From: Bacteroidetes bacterium OLB9
Lineage (GTDB): Bacteria; Bacteroidota; Bacteroidia; Chitinophagales; Saprospiraceae
Assembly (NCBI GenBank): GCA_001567255.1
Contig: LNBW01000043.1
Span: 1 to 58,074 of the forward strand
Length of the DNA: 58,074 bases
Reading direction: 5' to 3'
The stretch's first letter is position 1. The number at the start of each line of letters is the position of its first letter. Position numbers and translations under genes: made by a program. The notes under the pieces were generated by a model, which did no database searches, was not told the DNA's origin, and saw only the letters and a program-made list of their open reading frames with translations. Positions 36,672 to 45,967 of the stretch are shown in pieces.

Positions 36672-36702
36672 CAAATATAGTAAGGATTCCTAACAAAACA
36701 AA
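36672..36702 (-). promoter_or_regulatory. Promoter and operator 3 of the MarR regulon
   Basis: On the minus strand TTTG (36699-36702), 19 bases, then TATATTTG (36672-36679). GTTAGGAATCCTTA (36681-36694) fills the spacer. Confidence 0.72.
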
Positions 36703-36998
36703 TTTTTTATAATTATTTTTCAAAACATTGATATTCTTAACCATAAGATTGTCAAAAGGGATGAGAAAATTGGCTTTTTTGCAAAACTTGGGGTGTGTAT
36801 TGGCTTCCTTCGACAGGCTTGGTATAATTGTTGGGTTTTGCAAATGTGCCAGTACGGATAGGCATTAAATTATTTTTTAAATGAGCGGTGGGAAAATTTT
36901 TTAAACCCTTTTGGGTCTGCTTGTGTGTTGGTCAAGTCAAGGTCTGTCTTTGTCAGTTTACAGCGAAAATGTCTGTCCGTTTTTGTCGTGTCAGTTGA

Positions 36999-37048
36999 TG
37001 TTAGCACGGTCGCCCTACGGTTGCAGCCAACATTTGTACATATGCGCA
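36999..37048. repeat. Imperfect hairpin repeat, copy 2
   Basis: TGTTAGCACGGTCG at the left and GCCAACATTTGTACATATGC at the right match 480-529 except for the central ~15 bases. GTTAGC and GCCAAC can pair imperfectly. The rest of 36703-37203 has no supported gene. Confidence 0.6.
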
Positions 37049-37203
37049 ATAAAAACCGCTCAAACCTTTGCTTTTTGGTGTTTTTTGCGTTTTATATACA
37101 TACCTCACCTATATCATGCTCATGACGGATGGGGCATCATTTTAATCTACATCGAGGTCAGTTCACTACTCTTTGTGACAGATAAAGGTCTTCTATACAC
37201 CTT

Positions 37204-37797
37204 ATGATGTGGGGACTTGAGCTTGGTGCAAGCGTAAAACCCTACCTAATAGATTACAAAAACAAATGGGTTTGCTATGACAAAAAACTTGAACGAAAAT
37301 TTTCAAATCAGGCATTCAGGGAAGAAGAAATTTTTTTAAAAATTCCTAAAATTCTTGTTCGTCAAGTAATGGGAAAAGAACAAGTATTTGCAACCATTGA
37401 CAGAAAAGCATTTTACGCTGACCAAAGTGTTTATATTCCCTTGCCGAAGAATGAAAGTACAAATCTTTATTTTATTTTAGGTCTATTAAACTCAAAATTG
37501 ATGTATTACTTTTTTAGTAAAACCTTCTCAGACCGAAAAGAAACTCTTCCAAAAATCAAAGGTATTCAACTTGCAGAATTTCCTATAAAACAAACTACAA
37601 AAACTCAACAAAACGAAATCATCAAATTAGTTGATCAACTTTTACAACTCAATAAAGATAAGCAAAACACCACTTTGCCCAATCAATTCGAAATGAAAGA
37701 AAACAGAATCGCTTATGCAGAAAATAAAATCAACCAAATCGTTTATGAACTGTATGACTTGACAGAAGATGAGATAAAGATCATCGAAGCGAACTGA
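37204..37797 (+). pseudogene. Orphan 3' fragment of a second type IIG restriction-modification gene
   Basis: 198 codons remain. No nuclease or methylase motif is present, and an in-frame stop lies at 37183-37185. The first ~145 codons are a target-recognition domain different from that of the intact enzyme (LELGASVKPYLIDYKNK, KIPKILVRQVMGKEQ, FILGLLNSKLMYYFF). The last ~52 codons (LLQLNKDKQN to DLTEDEIKIIEAN) and the following ~280 bases are almost identical to the end of the intact gene and its downstream DNA. It is best read as the old 3' end left behind when a new specificity half and cargo were inserted. The ATG could still allow translation of a stray domain. Confidence 0.85.
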
Positions 37798-37884
37798 AGT
37801 AATAGATAGTACTACAAAGGGTATCCGCCTCACAACGCTAGCGCTCAAATATAAGAACTAAAAAACCAGCTCTTTATATTATAC

Positions 37885-38075
37885 TCGCCAATAGAGTTGT
37901 AATGGCACACAGGTCTCCATCACTCACCCATTCGCTCATATTTACCAAAATTGAGTATCTTTATTTTTACACATGCGAGACATTTAAGATTTAATATATC
38001 GGTATTCATAGTGAATACGCTAATTAAAATCCTGTGTTTATAGTTTTTATGCGTTTTTCTTATCTATATTTCACG
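37885..38075. repeat. ~190-bp island repeat, copy C (with left extension from 37642)
   Basis: Same orientation as A and B. Its right end abuts the stop codon of lolD, so it marks the island/core junction. The palindrome has a 3-base centre here (GTATTCATAGTGAATAC). Confidence 0.9.
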
Positions 38076-38080
38076 ATAGA

Positions 38081-38737
38081 TTAGCCTTGCTTCACTTTTC
38101 CATCTTCGATGGTGATGATTCTGTCGCTCATCTCAGCTAGTTCCAGATTATGTGTCACGATGACAAAGGTATATTTAAAATCATCTCTTAATTTTGAAAA
38201 TAATTGATGTAGGTTTTCAGAACTGGTTTTATCCAGGTTACCTGTAGGTTCGTCAGCGAAAACCATCGAGGGTTGATTGATCAGTGCTCTAGCTACAGCG
38301 ACGCGCTGTGCTTCGCCTCCAGATAATTGATTAGGCTTGTGGGTCATACGATCACTCAATCCGAGGTAATCCAGAAGTTCTTTAGCTCGGGTTTCGGTTT
38401 GAGCAGGAGATTTTTTGCCGATATATGCTGGTATGCAGACATTTTCTAGCGCAGTGAATTCTTGTAGTAAATGATGAAATTGAAAAACAAATCCTATATT
38501 TTCATTTCTAAACCTAGCCAGTTCTTTTTCATTTAATGATTCCACATGACGATCCATCAGCGTGAGCGATCCGCTATCCACTCTGTCAAGTGTACCTAAT
38601 ATATGGAGGAGTGTACTTTTGCCGGCGCCTGACTTACCCACAATACTGACAATTTCTCCTGCATCAACACTGAGATCTATCCCTTTGAGTACATGTACAT
38701 CGTCGTAAGATTTTGTAATGCTGGAGGCCGTTATCAT
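38081..38737 (-). CDS. lolD: ABC transporter ATP-binding protein, LolD-like
   Basis: About 218 residues. Walker A is GKSGAGKST, the signature is LSGGEAQRVAVARAL, and Walker B is SMVFADEPTGNLD. The general pattern (ITASSITKSYDDVHVLKGID) is the LolD/MacB group, the ATPase of lipoprotein-releasing or FtsX-like permeases. The start MITASS (38737) is chosen because a -7 box TATTTTTG at 38761-38768 excludes the longer frame. No permease partner is adjacent, so the lol assignment rests on sequence similarity only. Confidence 0.85.
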   Translation of the reverse strand: MITASSITKSYDDVHVLKGIDLSVDAGEIVSIVGKSGAGKSTLLHILGTLDRVDSGSLTLMDRHVESLNEKELARFRNENIGFVFQFHHLLQEFTALENVCIPAYIGKKSPAQTETRAKELLDYLGLSDRMTHKPNQLSGGEAQRVAVARALINQPSMVFADEPTGNLDKTSSENLHQLFSKLRDDFKYTFVIVTHNLELAEMSDRIITIEDGKVKQG

Positions 38738-38760
38738 AATATGCTTGATTAAATAAGGGT

Positions 38761-38768
38761 CAAAAATA
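38761..38768 (-). promoter_or_regulatory. -7 box (TATTTTTG) of lolD
   Basis: Matches TAnnTTTG on the minus strand 24 bases before the chosen start. The 38774-39048 gap contains nothing else I recognise. Confidence 0.45.
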
Positions 38769-39048
38769 AGCATATTTGTGTTTTTTATTCAGAATTAGAT
38801 GGTTAACTCGTTCAGTTTATAGTGCAAATTTTATAGCCAATAATTATTATATTGATAATCAAGCATGTACACAATTACAAATAAAATATTCAATAATTTT
38901 AAGAAAATCTTAACCCACATAACAATATTCATATGAGGTTTTCTGTTTTTATGTCGAATGGTCAAAAGCTGAATTCTAGAGATTTGTCGTTGCCATGTCA
39001 TTATTTTAAATAGGTCTCAATCAGACTATTAAAATAGAATTTTATTTT

Positions 39049-39056
39049 TACCTTTG
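39049..39056 (+). promoter_or_regulatory. -7 box (TACCTTTG) of the glycosyltransferase gene
   Basis: Matches TAnnTTTG 36 bases before the start codon. No clear -33 box is visible. Confidence 0.45.
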
Positions 39057-39092
39057 TAGCCCTAAGTTTTAAAACCGATATCAGGCGTTTTT

Positions 39093-40325
39093 ATGAAGAT
39101 CCTTCAGTTGTGTAAAAAGTTTCCTTTTCCTTTAAAAGATGGTGAATCTATAGCTGTTACCTATCTCAGTAAGGCATTGCACGAATTAGGGTGTGAGATT
39201 TCATTGCTCAGCATGAATACAACAAAACATTTTGTTGATATCAGCCGTCTGCCGGACGATTTTAATCATTATAAAGAAATACACGTTACGGAACTTGACA
39301 ATAGCGTCAATGCCATTGATGCCTTCAAAAATTTATTTTCATCAGAGTCCTACCACGTGAGTAGATTTGTTTGTCCTGATTTCAAGAATAAGTTGATAGA
39401 ACTATTGAAATCAAACCAATACGATGTAGTCCAGCTGGAAACCTTGTATCTCGCTCCATATATTGAAGTGATCAAAGAACATTCTGATGCTATCGTGGCG
39501 ATGCGTGCACATAATGTTGAATTTGAAATATGGGAAAGAATAACTACCAATACAAAATTCATACTTAAAAAGTGGTATCTCAAATACCTGACTAATAAGC
39601 TCAAGAGATACGAGCTAGACCATCTTAATATGTATGATTATCTGATTGCTGTTTCCGAAAGAGATCTCAGAAAATTCAAATCTTTAGGATACAAAAACGG
39701 TGCTATGTCATCCCCAATAGGTCTTGACCTAAGAAATTATAAAAACCGGTTTACCACTCAGATTTCAGATGATTTATGCTTTATAGGTGCACTGGACTGG
39801 ATACCTAATATGGAAGGGCTGACCTGGTTTTTAGACCATGTTTGGCCTGAGCTTTCTAAAATGTATCCGGAATTAAAGTTTCATATCGCCGGCAGAAATA
39901 CACCTGAATCTCTAAAAAATATAAATATTAAAAATGTCATTGTACATGGTGAGGTATCAGATGCTGTAGAATTTGTCAGCAAATATTCAATGATGATAGT
40001 TCCTTTATTTTCGGGTAGTGGTATGAGAGTCAAAATACTGGAAGGCATGGCACTCGGTAGAGTCGTCATTACCACTACGCTAGGCAAAGAAGGTATTTCT
40101 GCAGAAGATGGTACCCACATTCTGGAAGCTAACAATGCTGCTGAATTTTTATATCAGATATCAAGTGTTCTTAAAGGCGATAGAAATAAAAATGCTATAG
40201 GAATGGCAGCACGCGCATTTGTTGAAGATCATTACGACCATAATACTATCGCTATTAAACTACTCAATAAATACAAATCATTAAAGTCGAATCCGAACTA
40301 TAAGAAGCCAGCTCATATGCTCTGA
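39093..40325 (+). CDS. GT4-family glycosyltransferase
   Basis: 410 residues of the GT-B fold. The N-terminal domain starts MKILQLCKKFPFPLKDGESI and has the AMRAHNVEFEIWERI loop typical of GT4 enzymes. The C-terminal nucleotide-sugar domain has CFIGALDWIPNMEG, KFHIAGRN and IVPLFSGSGMRVKILEGMALG, with the conserved E of the EX7E element. It transfers a sugar to a polysaccharide or lipid carrier on the cytosolic face. It is a lone gene, and no polysaccharide cluster is visible, so the acceptor is unknown. Confidence 0.88.
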   Translation: MKILQLCKKFPFPLKDGESIAVTYLSKALHELGCEISLLSMNTTKHFVDISRLPDDFNHYKEIHVTELDNSVNAIDAFKNLFSSESYHVSRFVCPDFKNKLIELLKSNQYDVVQLETLYLAPYIEVIKEHSDAIVAMRAHNVEFEIWERITTNTKFILKKWYLKYLTNKLKRYELDHLNMYDYLIAVSERDLRKFKSLGYKNGAMSSPIGLDLRNYKNRFTTQISDDLCFIGALDWIPNMEGLTWFLDHVWPELSKMYPELKFHIAGRNTPESLKNINIKNVIVHGEVSDAVEFVSKYSMMIVPLFSGSGMRVKILEGMALGRVVITTTLGKEGISAEDGTHILEANNAAEFLYQISSVLKGDRNKNAIGMAARAFVEDHYDHNTIAIKLLNKYKSLKSNPNYKKPAHML

Positions 40326-40628
40326 ACTTGAATGGACGCCCACTTAAGACACAAGTTTTACTGGAATAAACGGCACCAAAAATAACAAAAATTTAGTTTT
40401 TTTTTAATACTTTTCACAACTATCATATTATAAATAAATTATATTTATATACGACTACATACTAAGTATATAATTTAGTATTTTAATGAAATTGACTATA
40501 ATATCCTTCTAGATACGTACAGACTGCATTAAAGAATTATGATTATTTGGCATATTAATTGTCTTACAATAACCGGATTATTGAACTTATACGAATTTTT
40601 ACATTAAATAACAATTAAATTTTCACTA
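40326..40628. other. Intergenic region without recognised features
   Basis: Very AT-rich sequence between the glycosyltransferase and the regulator. I see no terminator hairpin, consensus promoter or small frame. Confidence 0.4.
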
Positions 40629-41297
40629 ATGGTGGCAAGAGCTGTAATAGCTGACAATCAAAGGATGTTTACAGAAGGAGTCCAATCCATCTTGAAAGAT
40701 ATAAATTATACTGCTATAAAGATAGTAGGAATTGCACATAGCCTTGACGAACTGAATGCAATGACAAAGTACCCGATTGACCTGCTTATAATGGAGTTAG
40801 CTATGGCCGATCATTTAGGAACGAACATAATTACTGAATTAAAACAGATCATGCCGGGTATTAAGATTATTATATTAAGTAATTATGGCGAACCAAAATT
40901 AGTCAGAGATGCTTTTAAAAAAGGAGTAGATGGCTATGTACTCAAAACCCATCACTCTATAGAGTTAACGCAGTGTATAGACTTTGTGTTGAATGGAAGG
41001 ACTTATCTAGCTGAGGGTCTTAGACTGGCTCCGGAATATGATGCTAATAAAAAACAAACGCAATCAGAGCGATTAAAGGCATGTGAAGACCGGATCATCT
41101 TAAGGCAAAAATTGACTAGGCGCGAACTAGAAGTATTAAGTCTTATCGTGCAGTATAAAAACAATAAAACAATAGCTCAGGAACTATTTATCAGTGATCA
41201 AACAGTATCAGCTCATCGTAAGAGAATTATGAAAAAGTTCGGAATCAATAATACGGTGAAGCTTATTAAATTTACACTGGATCATCAGTTGGTATAG
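40629..41297 (+). CDS. LuxR-type response regulator with atypical receiver (Asp to Glu)
   Basis: 222 residues. The receiver domain has the normal fold pattern (ITELKQIMPGIKIIILSNYG, GVDGYVLKTHH with the conserved Lys), but the phosphoacceptor position is E56 (DLLIMELAMAD instead of D). The acidic pair at the N-terminus is D9-N10 rather than DD. The C-terminal LuxR/NarL HTH is intact (LTRRELEVLSLIVQYKNNKT, SDQTVSAHRKRIMKKFGINN). It may be always on, or controlled by something other than phosphorylation. No histidine kinase is beside it. It lies upstream of the giant T9SS protein gene, which is a possible target. Confidence 0.88.
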   Translation: MVARAVIADNQRMFTEGVQSILKDINYTAIKIVGIAHSLDELNAMTKYPIDLLIMELAMADHLGTNIITELKQIMPGIKIIILSNYGEPKLVRDAFKKGVDGYVLKTHHSIELTQCIDFVLNGRTYLAEGLRLAPEYDANKKQTQSERLKACEDRIILRQKLTRRELEVLSLIVQYKNNKTIAQELFISDQTVSAHRKRIMKKFGINNTVKLIKFTLDHQLV

Positions 41298-41434
41298 TTT
41301 TTGTAAAATATAAAAATAATCCATATTTTAATAAATAGGCATCCCCTTGCCTCTTTTTGCAACAGTATTTTCCTGCGATTAGTCTGAGACAAATTTGGAA
41401 TCATTTTTAGTTTATAATTAAATCAAATTATCTC

Positions 41435-44400
41435 ATGAAATCGGAGAAATTTACAATTACGAAACCCATTAGTTTTGGTAGGTTTATCAAAACGAGTGCG
41501 TTGTTAGCGTTAATGGCGATGTGGTCTCTGAGTCTAAATGCTCAGCTCAATTGTCCTCTTGCTTGCAACGATTTAGTACAAGTATCGATGGATGATGACT
41601 GTATCGTTGAAGTCACTCCAGCCATGATACTAGAGGGAAATCCTTCCCCAGGTTGTTCTTATGTAGTTCAGGTTCTGGCCCCAAATGGTCAGCCACTGCC
41701 ACCTCCTCCGGGATACACTGGCAATAACTGGGTTACATCGGCTAATATTGGCCAAACTTTAACCACTAGAATTTGGTTAGGTACCAATTCCTGCTGGGGA
41801 CAAATCAAAATCGAGGATAAATTAGCGCCTGTGATTGATTGTCCTGCTGACCTTACAGTAGGTTGCTGGGATCCGGCTTATCAAGCAGGTATATCACTAC
41901 CTTTACCAGCTGCAACAGACAATTGTGGTGGCAAACCTGTAGTTACTTTACTTTCAGACGTGATCACTGATCTGGATTGCGATGCTGCCTTCAGAGCTAG
42001 GAGAGTATTACGTTACCAAGCTAAAGATGCTTCAGGTAACCTTTCTGCCATCTGCGAATGGACAATTACATTTGAAAGAAGTACACTTGCAGAGGTACGA
42101 TTCCCTAAAAATTATGACGGGACACCTGCTCATAGACCGCACCTAGAGTGTGACGGCTCTTGGATATGGAATCCTAATAAAAGTGTAGCTAATATTCCAT
42201 TCCCTACAAGCAACTGGGATAAAAACGGCAATAATTATCCTGATCCAGAAGAAACAGGAGGTCCTTATATCAATAACCCAGGTAATGTTAGTGGTTATAT
42301 TAATGGATGGCAAGTTACTGGTGGACCAGCAGGATGCACACCTGGAACCTTAGTGTTTCCTCACCAAAAAGCATCATTTGATGCATTAGGATGTACACTG
42401 ACACCGTTTAGAGTGGATACATTCTACAATCCAATCCTTGGTACCAATAATATTTGTAAAATTAACGCAACTTATTCAGATACTAAACTGGATATTTGTG
42501 AAAAGAGTTATAAGATCATAAGAACATGGAATGTTCTGGACTGCTGTTCTGGAGAAATCCTTACTAGGGTTCAGACAATTAAGGTATATGACAGCAAACC
42601 GCCTGTTGTAGTGTGTCCTGCTGATGTTAGATCTGATAAATTTACACAAGATCCTATCTTTATAGCAGCCTTTGCGTCAGCAGATCCATATTCTTGTACT
42701 GCAAATTGGCCTGTTTTGGCTCCTAAATCCATAACTGATTGTACTTCTACAACATGGAGTGTTAAATTTAAGAAAGCCAATGCATTTGGCGATGATCCGG
42801 GCAGTGCTGTTCCTTTCATTAGTCAGGATGGTACTACAAGAGTAACAGGTACTTATCCAAACTATGTGATACAGGGATTACCTTTGGGAAGAACATTCCT
42901 CGAATATACAATTAAAGATGCTTGTGGCAATGAAACCAGATGTACAACTGAAGTGCAAGTAGTAGATAATACGCCACCGGTAGCTGTATGTGATGAACAC
43001 ACCGTTGTGACACTTTCTAATAATGGATGGGCGAGAGTATTTGCTGAAACATTTGATGATGGATCACATGACAATTGTACTAGTATAACATTCTCAGTAA
43101 GAAGATTGACTGCAGGATGTGGTTCAAATGGTTCTACTAATGAAGCCATCAATCCATTTAGAGAATTTATAGAAGTATGCTGTGAAGATGTAGGGAAAGA
43201 ATTAATGGTTGAACTAAGAGTAACAGATGAATTCGGTAATAAGAATAGCTGTATGGTGATTGTGAATACTCACGATAAAGTGCCACCAGTTATTACTTGT
43301 CCGGAGGATGTAACCATTGAGTGTGGTTCTGATACTTCTGCAGTATTCCTAGGTAAGCCTGTGTATAGTGCTACAGCATTAAGTACACCTTATTATAGTG
43401 ATAACTGTCCTAATCCTACATTGAGTTGGAGAAATTCAGGTAAGTTAGATGATTGTGGACAAGGTGTGATTACAAGAACATTTATTGTTACTGATAATGG
43501 AGGAAGACAAGCTTCTTGTACACAAACTATTACTGTAAGAAACAGCAATCCTTATACAGGTCCAACCAGATGGCCTGATACAAAGGAAATAGTGGGTTGT
43601 GTTACAGCTGATACTGATCCATCTAAGACAGGCACTCCGACGCTTGGTGCAGGGGCATGCTCTAAAGTAGCTTATACCTACGAAGATCAGGTATTCCCAT
43701 TTGTTGATGGAGTATGTTATAAAATATTAAGAAAATGGACCGTAATTGACTGGTGTAAATTCTATCCTAATACATTTACAAGCACTAATCCAAGTTTGCC
43801 TGGATACTCCAGAGTAAGCTATAGTGAGTCAGGCCCTGAATACAGATATTATTATCCTTCAGCTCCGACTAATAATGTAAATAGCTGGACATACACACAA
43901 GCCATTAAGGTTATTGACAACGAAGCTCCTATTATCAAAATTACATCAAAAGCAGATACTGATGCATTCGGGGCTAACTGTGACGGTTATGTAGAGTTGA
44001 AAAATTCAGCTGATGACTGTACTCCTGCTGATCAACTGGTATGGTCTTATTCAATTGATTTGGATAATGACGGTTTAGGGTCACCTATCACAGGTCATAC
44101 TAATGATGCATCTGGTACCTATCCAGTAGGAACGCACAAAATTACTTGGACCGTAGAAGATAAATGTGGAAACGAATCAAAAGTAACCTATACATTTAAG
44201 GTTGTAGATAAGAAAAAACCAACACCTTACTGTATATCTATCTTGACGACTGTAGTAATGCCTACTTCCGGTAATATTGATATCTGGGCACGTGATTTTG
44301 ACAAAGGTTCAACGGATAACTGTCCTACAACAGGATGTGGTCTGAAGTTTACTTTCAATGGCTTTAAACCTCCTGTGACAAATAGAGAAGTATTGTTTAA

Positions 44401-45868
44401 TAGTGATGGTAGAATAGTAGGAGATTGGCCAACCACTAATCCTAGTTTATTAGCAGGTTATGAAAGTGGAATTTATCAGAGATGGTTACCTTCTTCATGT
44501 TCATCTGCTAAGCTTTATACTTGTGCTGATTTAGGCCCTAATACTGAAGATATGAGTGTGTGGGATGAAGCTGGGAACACAGATTACTGTACTGTAACGC
44601 TTAATGTTCAAGCCAACGGTGGAGCTTGTTCTGGTTCCAGAATAGCAGGTTCAATCAGCAATCAGGCTAATGAGATGGTTGAGGCAGTAAATGTGTCTCT
44701 GCAAAACATGAACAATAACGAGCAGAGAACAAATGTAACCAATGCAAAAGGTGAATTTGAATTCTATGGAATGCCAGAAAATGCACCGTACAAGATCACT
44801 CCTGAGAAGAATGTTGACCACTTAAATGGTGTTTCTACTCTTGACCTTGTATTGATTCAAAGACACATCCTTGGCCTTGCAAAACTTTCATCTCCATATG
44901 ATTACATGGCAGCTGACGCCAATAATGACAAGAATATCACAGCTTCAGACTTGTCTGAATTAAGAAAGTTGATTCTGGGCATTTACCCTGAATTACCTCA
45001 GAATACTTCTTGGAGATTTATTGACAAATCAGTTAAGGTGAATGACCCACTCAACGTTTGGAATGCACCTCAATACATCCATATTGACAACTTTAATGCT
45101 GACTTTTTGAGCAATAATTTTGTAGCAGTGAAGATCGGTGATGTCAATGGATCTGCAAGTGTAAGTGAAGTAAATAAGCCTGCTGAAACAAGATCTAGCA
45201 AGACTTTAACGCTCGTATCAAATGATAAGGTGTACAGCCATGGTGATATTGTAAGAATGAATATTACTTCTGACAACTTTAACAACATTGCGGGAGCACA
45301 GTGGACCATGAATTACAATACCAATGCGTTAGACTTTGTAAAAGTAGAATCAGGATCTATCCAGATGAACGAAGACAATTACAATGTAACAAATGGTAAG
45401 ATAGCATTCAGCTGGAATGATTTTGCCGGTAAGACTGTACAAAGTGATGTAGTATTGTTTACTATAGAATTCAGAGCAATTACGAATAATACAATTTCCA
45501 ATACTGTTCAATTATCATCTGATATCACAAAAGCCGAAGCTTACACACAAGACTTGAGTGAAATCAATTTAGGACTTACATTCAGAAGCGGCATTGCTGA
45601 TGGTACGTTTGAATTGGGACAGAACAATCCTAATCCATTCTCAACCAGCACTACGATCAGCTTTACGTTACCTCAGGCAGGTACTGCCACCATGACGATC
45701 TATGATATTACCGGTAAGGTAATCAAGACCATCAGCGGTCAGTATGCTAAAGGTCATAATGAGTTGATACTCAATGCCAGTGATTTCAACGCACACGGTG
45801 TAATGTTCTACGAACTTGAAAGTAATGGATTGAAATCCACTAAGAAGATGATTCATCTTAGTAAATAA
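41435..45868 (+). CDS. Giant secreted protein with HYR-like repeats, dockerin-like and cohesin-like domains and T9SS sorting signal
   Basis: 1477 residues. A signal peptide ends SLSLNAQ. Several HYR/Ig-like units follow, recognisable by recurring APVIDCPADLTVGC, PPVVVCPADV, PPVITCPEDVTIECG and Cys-rich DNC motifs. Around 1130-1185 a dockerin-like Ca-binding pair appears (NGVSTLDLVLIQRHILGL and AADANNDKNITASDLSEL). Residues ~1240-1390 resemble a cohesin (GDIVRMNITSDNFNNIAGAQ, SWNDFAGK). The last ~80 residues form the T9SS sorting domain (NNPNPFSTSTTISFTLP to STKKMIHLSK). It should be a surface or matrix adhesin-type protein. Dockerin and cohesin-like modules in one chain suggest self-association. 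A strong terminator follows. Confidence 0.87.
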   Translation: MKSEKFTITKPISFGRFIKTSALLALMAMWSLSLNAQLNCPLACNDLVQVSMDDDCIVEVTPAMILEGNPSPGCSYVVQVLAPNGQPLPPPPGYTGNNWVTSANIGQTLTTRIWLGTNSCWGQIKIEDKLAPVIDCPADLTVGCWDPAYQAGISLPLPAATDNCGGKPVVTLLSDVITDLDCDAAFRARRVLRYQAKDASGNLSAICEWTITFERSTLAEVRFPKNYDGTPAHRPHLECDGSWIWNPNKSVANIPFPTSNWDKNGNNYPDPEETGGPYINNPGNVSGYINGWQVTGGPAGCTPGTLVFPHQKASFDALGCTLTPFRVDTFYNPILGTNNICKINATYSDTKLDICEKSYKIIRTWNVLDCCSGEILTRVQTIKVYDSKPPVVVCPADVRSDKFTQDPIFIAAFASADPYSCTANWPVLAPKSITDCTSTTWSVKFKKANAFGDDPGSAVPFISQDGTTRVTGTYPNYVIQGLPLGRTFLEYTIKDACGNETRCTTEVQVVDNTPPVAVCDEHTVVTLSNNGWARVFAETFDDGSHDNCTSITFSVRRLTAGCGSNGSTNEAINPFREFIEVCCEDVGKELMVELRVTDEFGNKNSCMVIVNTHDKVPPVITCPEDVTIECGSDTSAVFLGKPVYSATALSTPYYSDNCPNPTLSWRNSGKLDDCGQGVITRTFIVTDNGGRQASCTQTITVRNSNPYTGPTRWPDTKEIVGCVTADTDPSKTGTPTLGAGACSKVAYTYEDQVFPFVDGVCYKILRKWTVIDWCKFYPNTFTSTNPSLPGYSRVSYSESGPEYRYYYPSAPTNNVNSWTYTQAIKVIDNEAPIIKITSKADTDAFGANCDGYVELKNSADDCTPADQLVWSYSIDLDNDGLGSPITGHTNDASGTYPVGTHKITWTVEDKCGNESKVTYTFKVVDKKKPTPYCISILTTVVMPTSGNIDIWARDFDKGSTDNCPTTGCGLKFTFNGFKPPVTNREVLFNSDGRIVGDWPTTNPSLLAGYESGIYQRWLPSSCSSAKLYTCADLGPNTEDMSVWDEAGNTDYCTVTLNVQANGGACSGSRIAGSISNQANEMVEAVNVSLQNMNNNEQRTNVTNAKGEFEFYGMPENAPYKITPEKNVDHLNGVSTLDLVLIQRHILGLAKLSSPYDYMAADANNDKNITASDLSELRKLILGIYPELPQNTSWRFIDKSVKVNDPLNVWNAPQYIHIDNFNADFLSNNFVAVKIGDVNGSASVSEVNKPAETRSSKTLTLVSNDKVYSHGDIVRMNITSDNFNNIAGAQWTMNYNTNALDFVKVESGSIQMNEDNYNVTNGKIAFSWNDFAGKTVQSDVVLFTIEFRAITNNTISNTVQLSSDITKAEAYTQDLSEINLGLTFRSGIADGTFELGQNNPNPFSTSTTISFTLPQAGTATMTIYDITGKVIKTISGQYAKGHNELILNASDFNAHGVMFYELESNGLKSTKKMIHLSK

Positions 45869-45897
45869 GATTTAAGATTAAACCAAAAATATTCAAG

Positions 45898-45933
45898 AGT
45901 CCGGGTACAGTCGATGTGCCCGGACTTTTTTGT
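45898..45933 (+). terminator. Terminator of the giant T9SS protein gene
   Basis: AGTCCGGGTACA (45898-45909) pairs with TGTGCCCGGACT (45915-45926), with one wobble, and is followed by T6GT4. Confidence 0.92.
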
Positions 45934-45967
45934 TTTAATGGACTTAGCCTTGAATCGTTCAGTGAGT

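Noticed and set aside
36634..36843. 69-codon minus-strand frame upstream of the mini-thioredoxin gene
   Set aside because: It runs through operator 3 and the promoter; it has no signal, domain or ribosome-site evidence.
37642..37797. Invertible or shuffling specificity system by direct recombination with the intact restriction gene
   Set aside because: Homology exists only on the 3' side of the orphan domain. Without upstream homology a simple crossover would delete the 6 kb but not swap domains. I prefer a one-time replacement scar.
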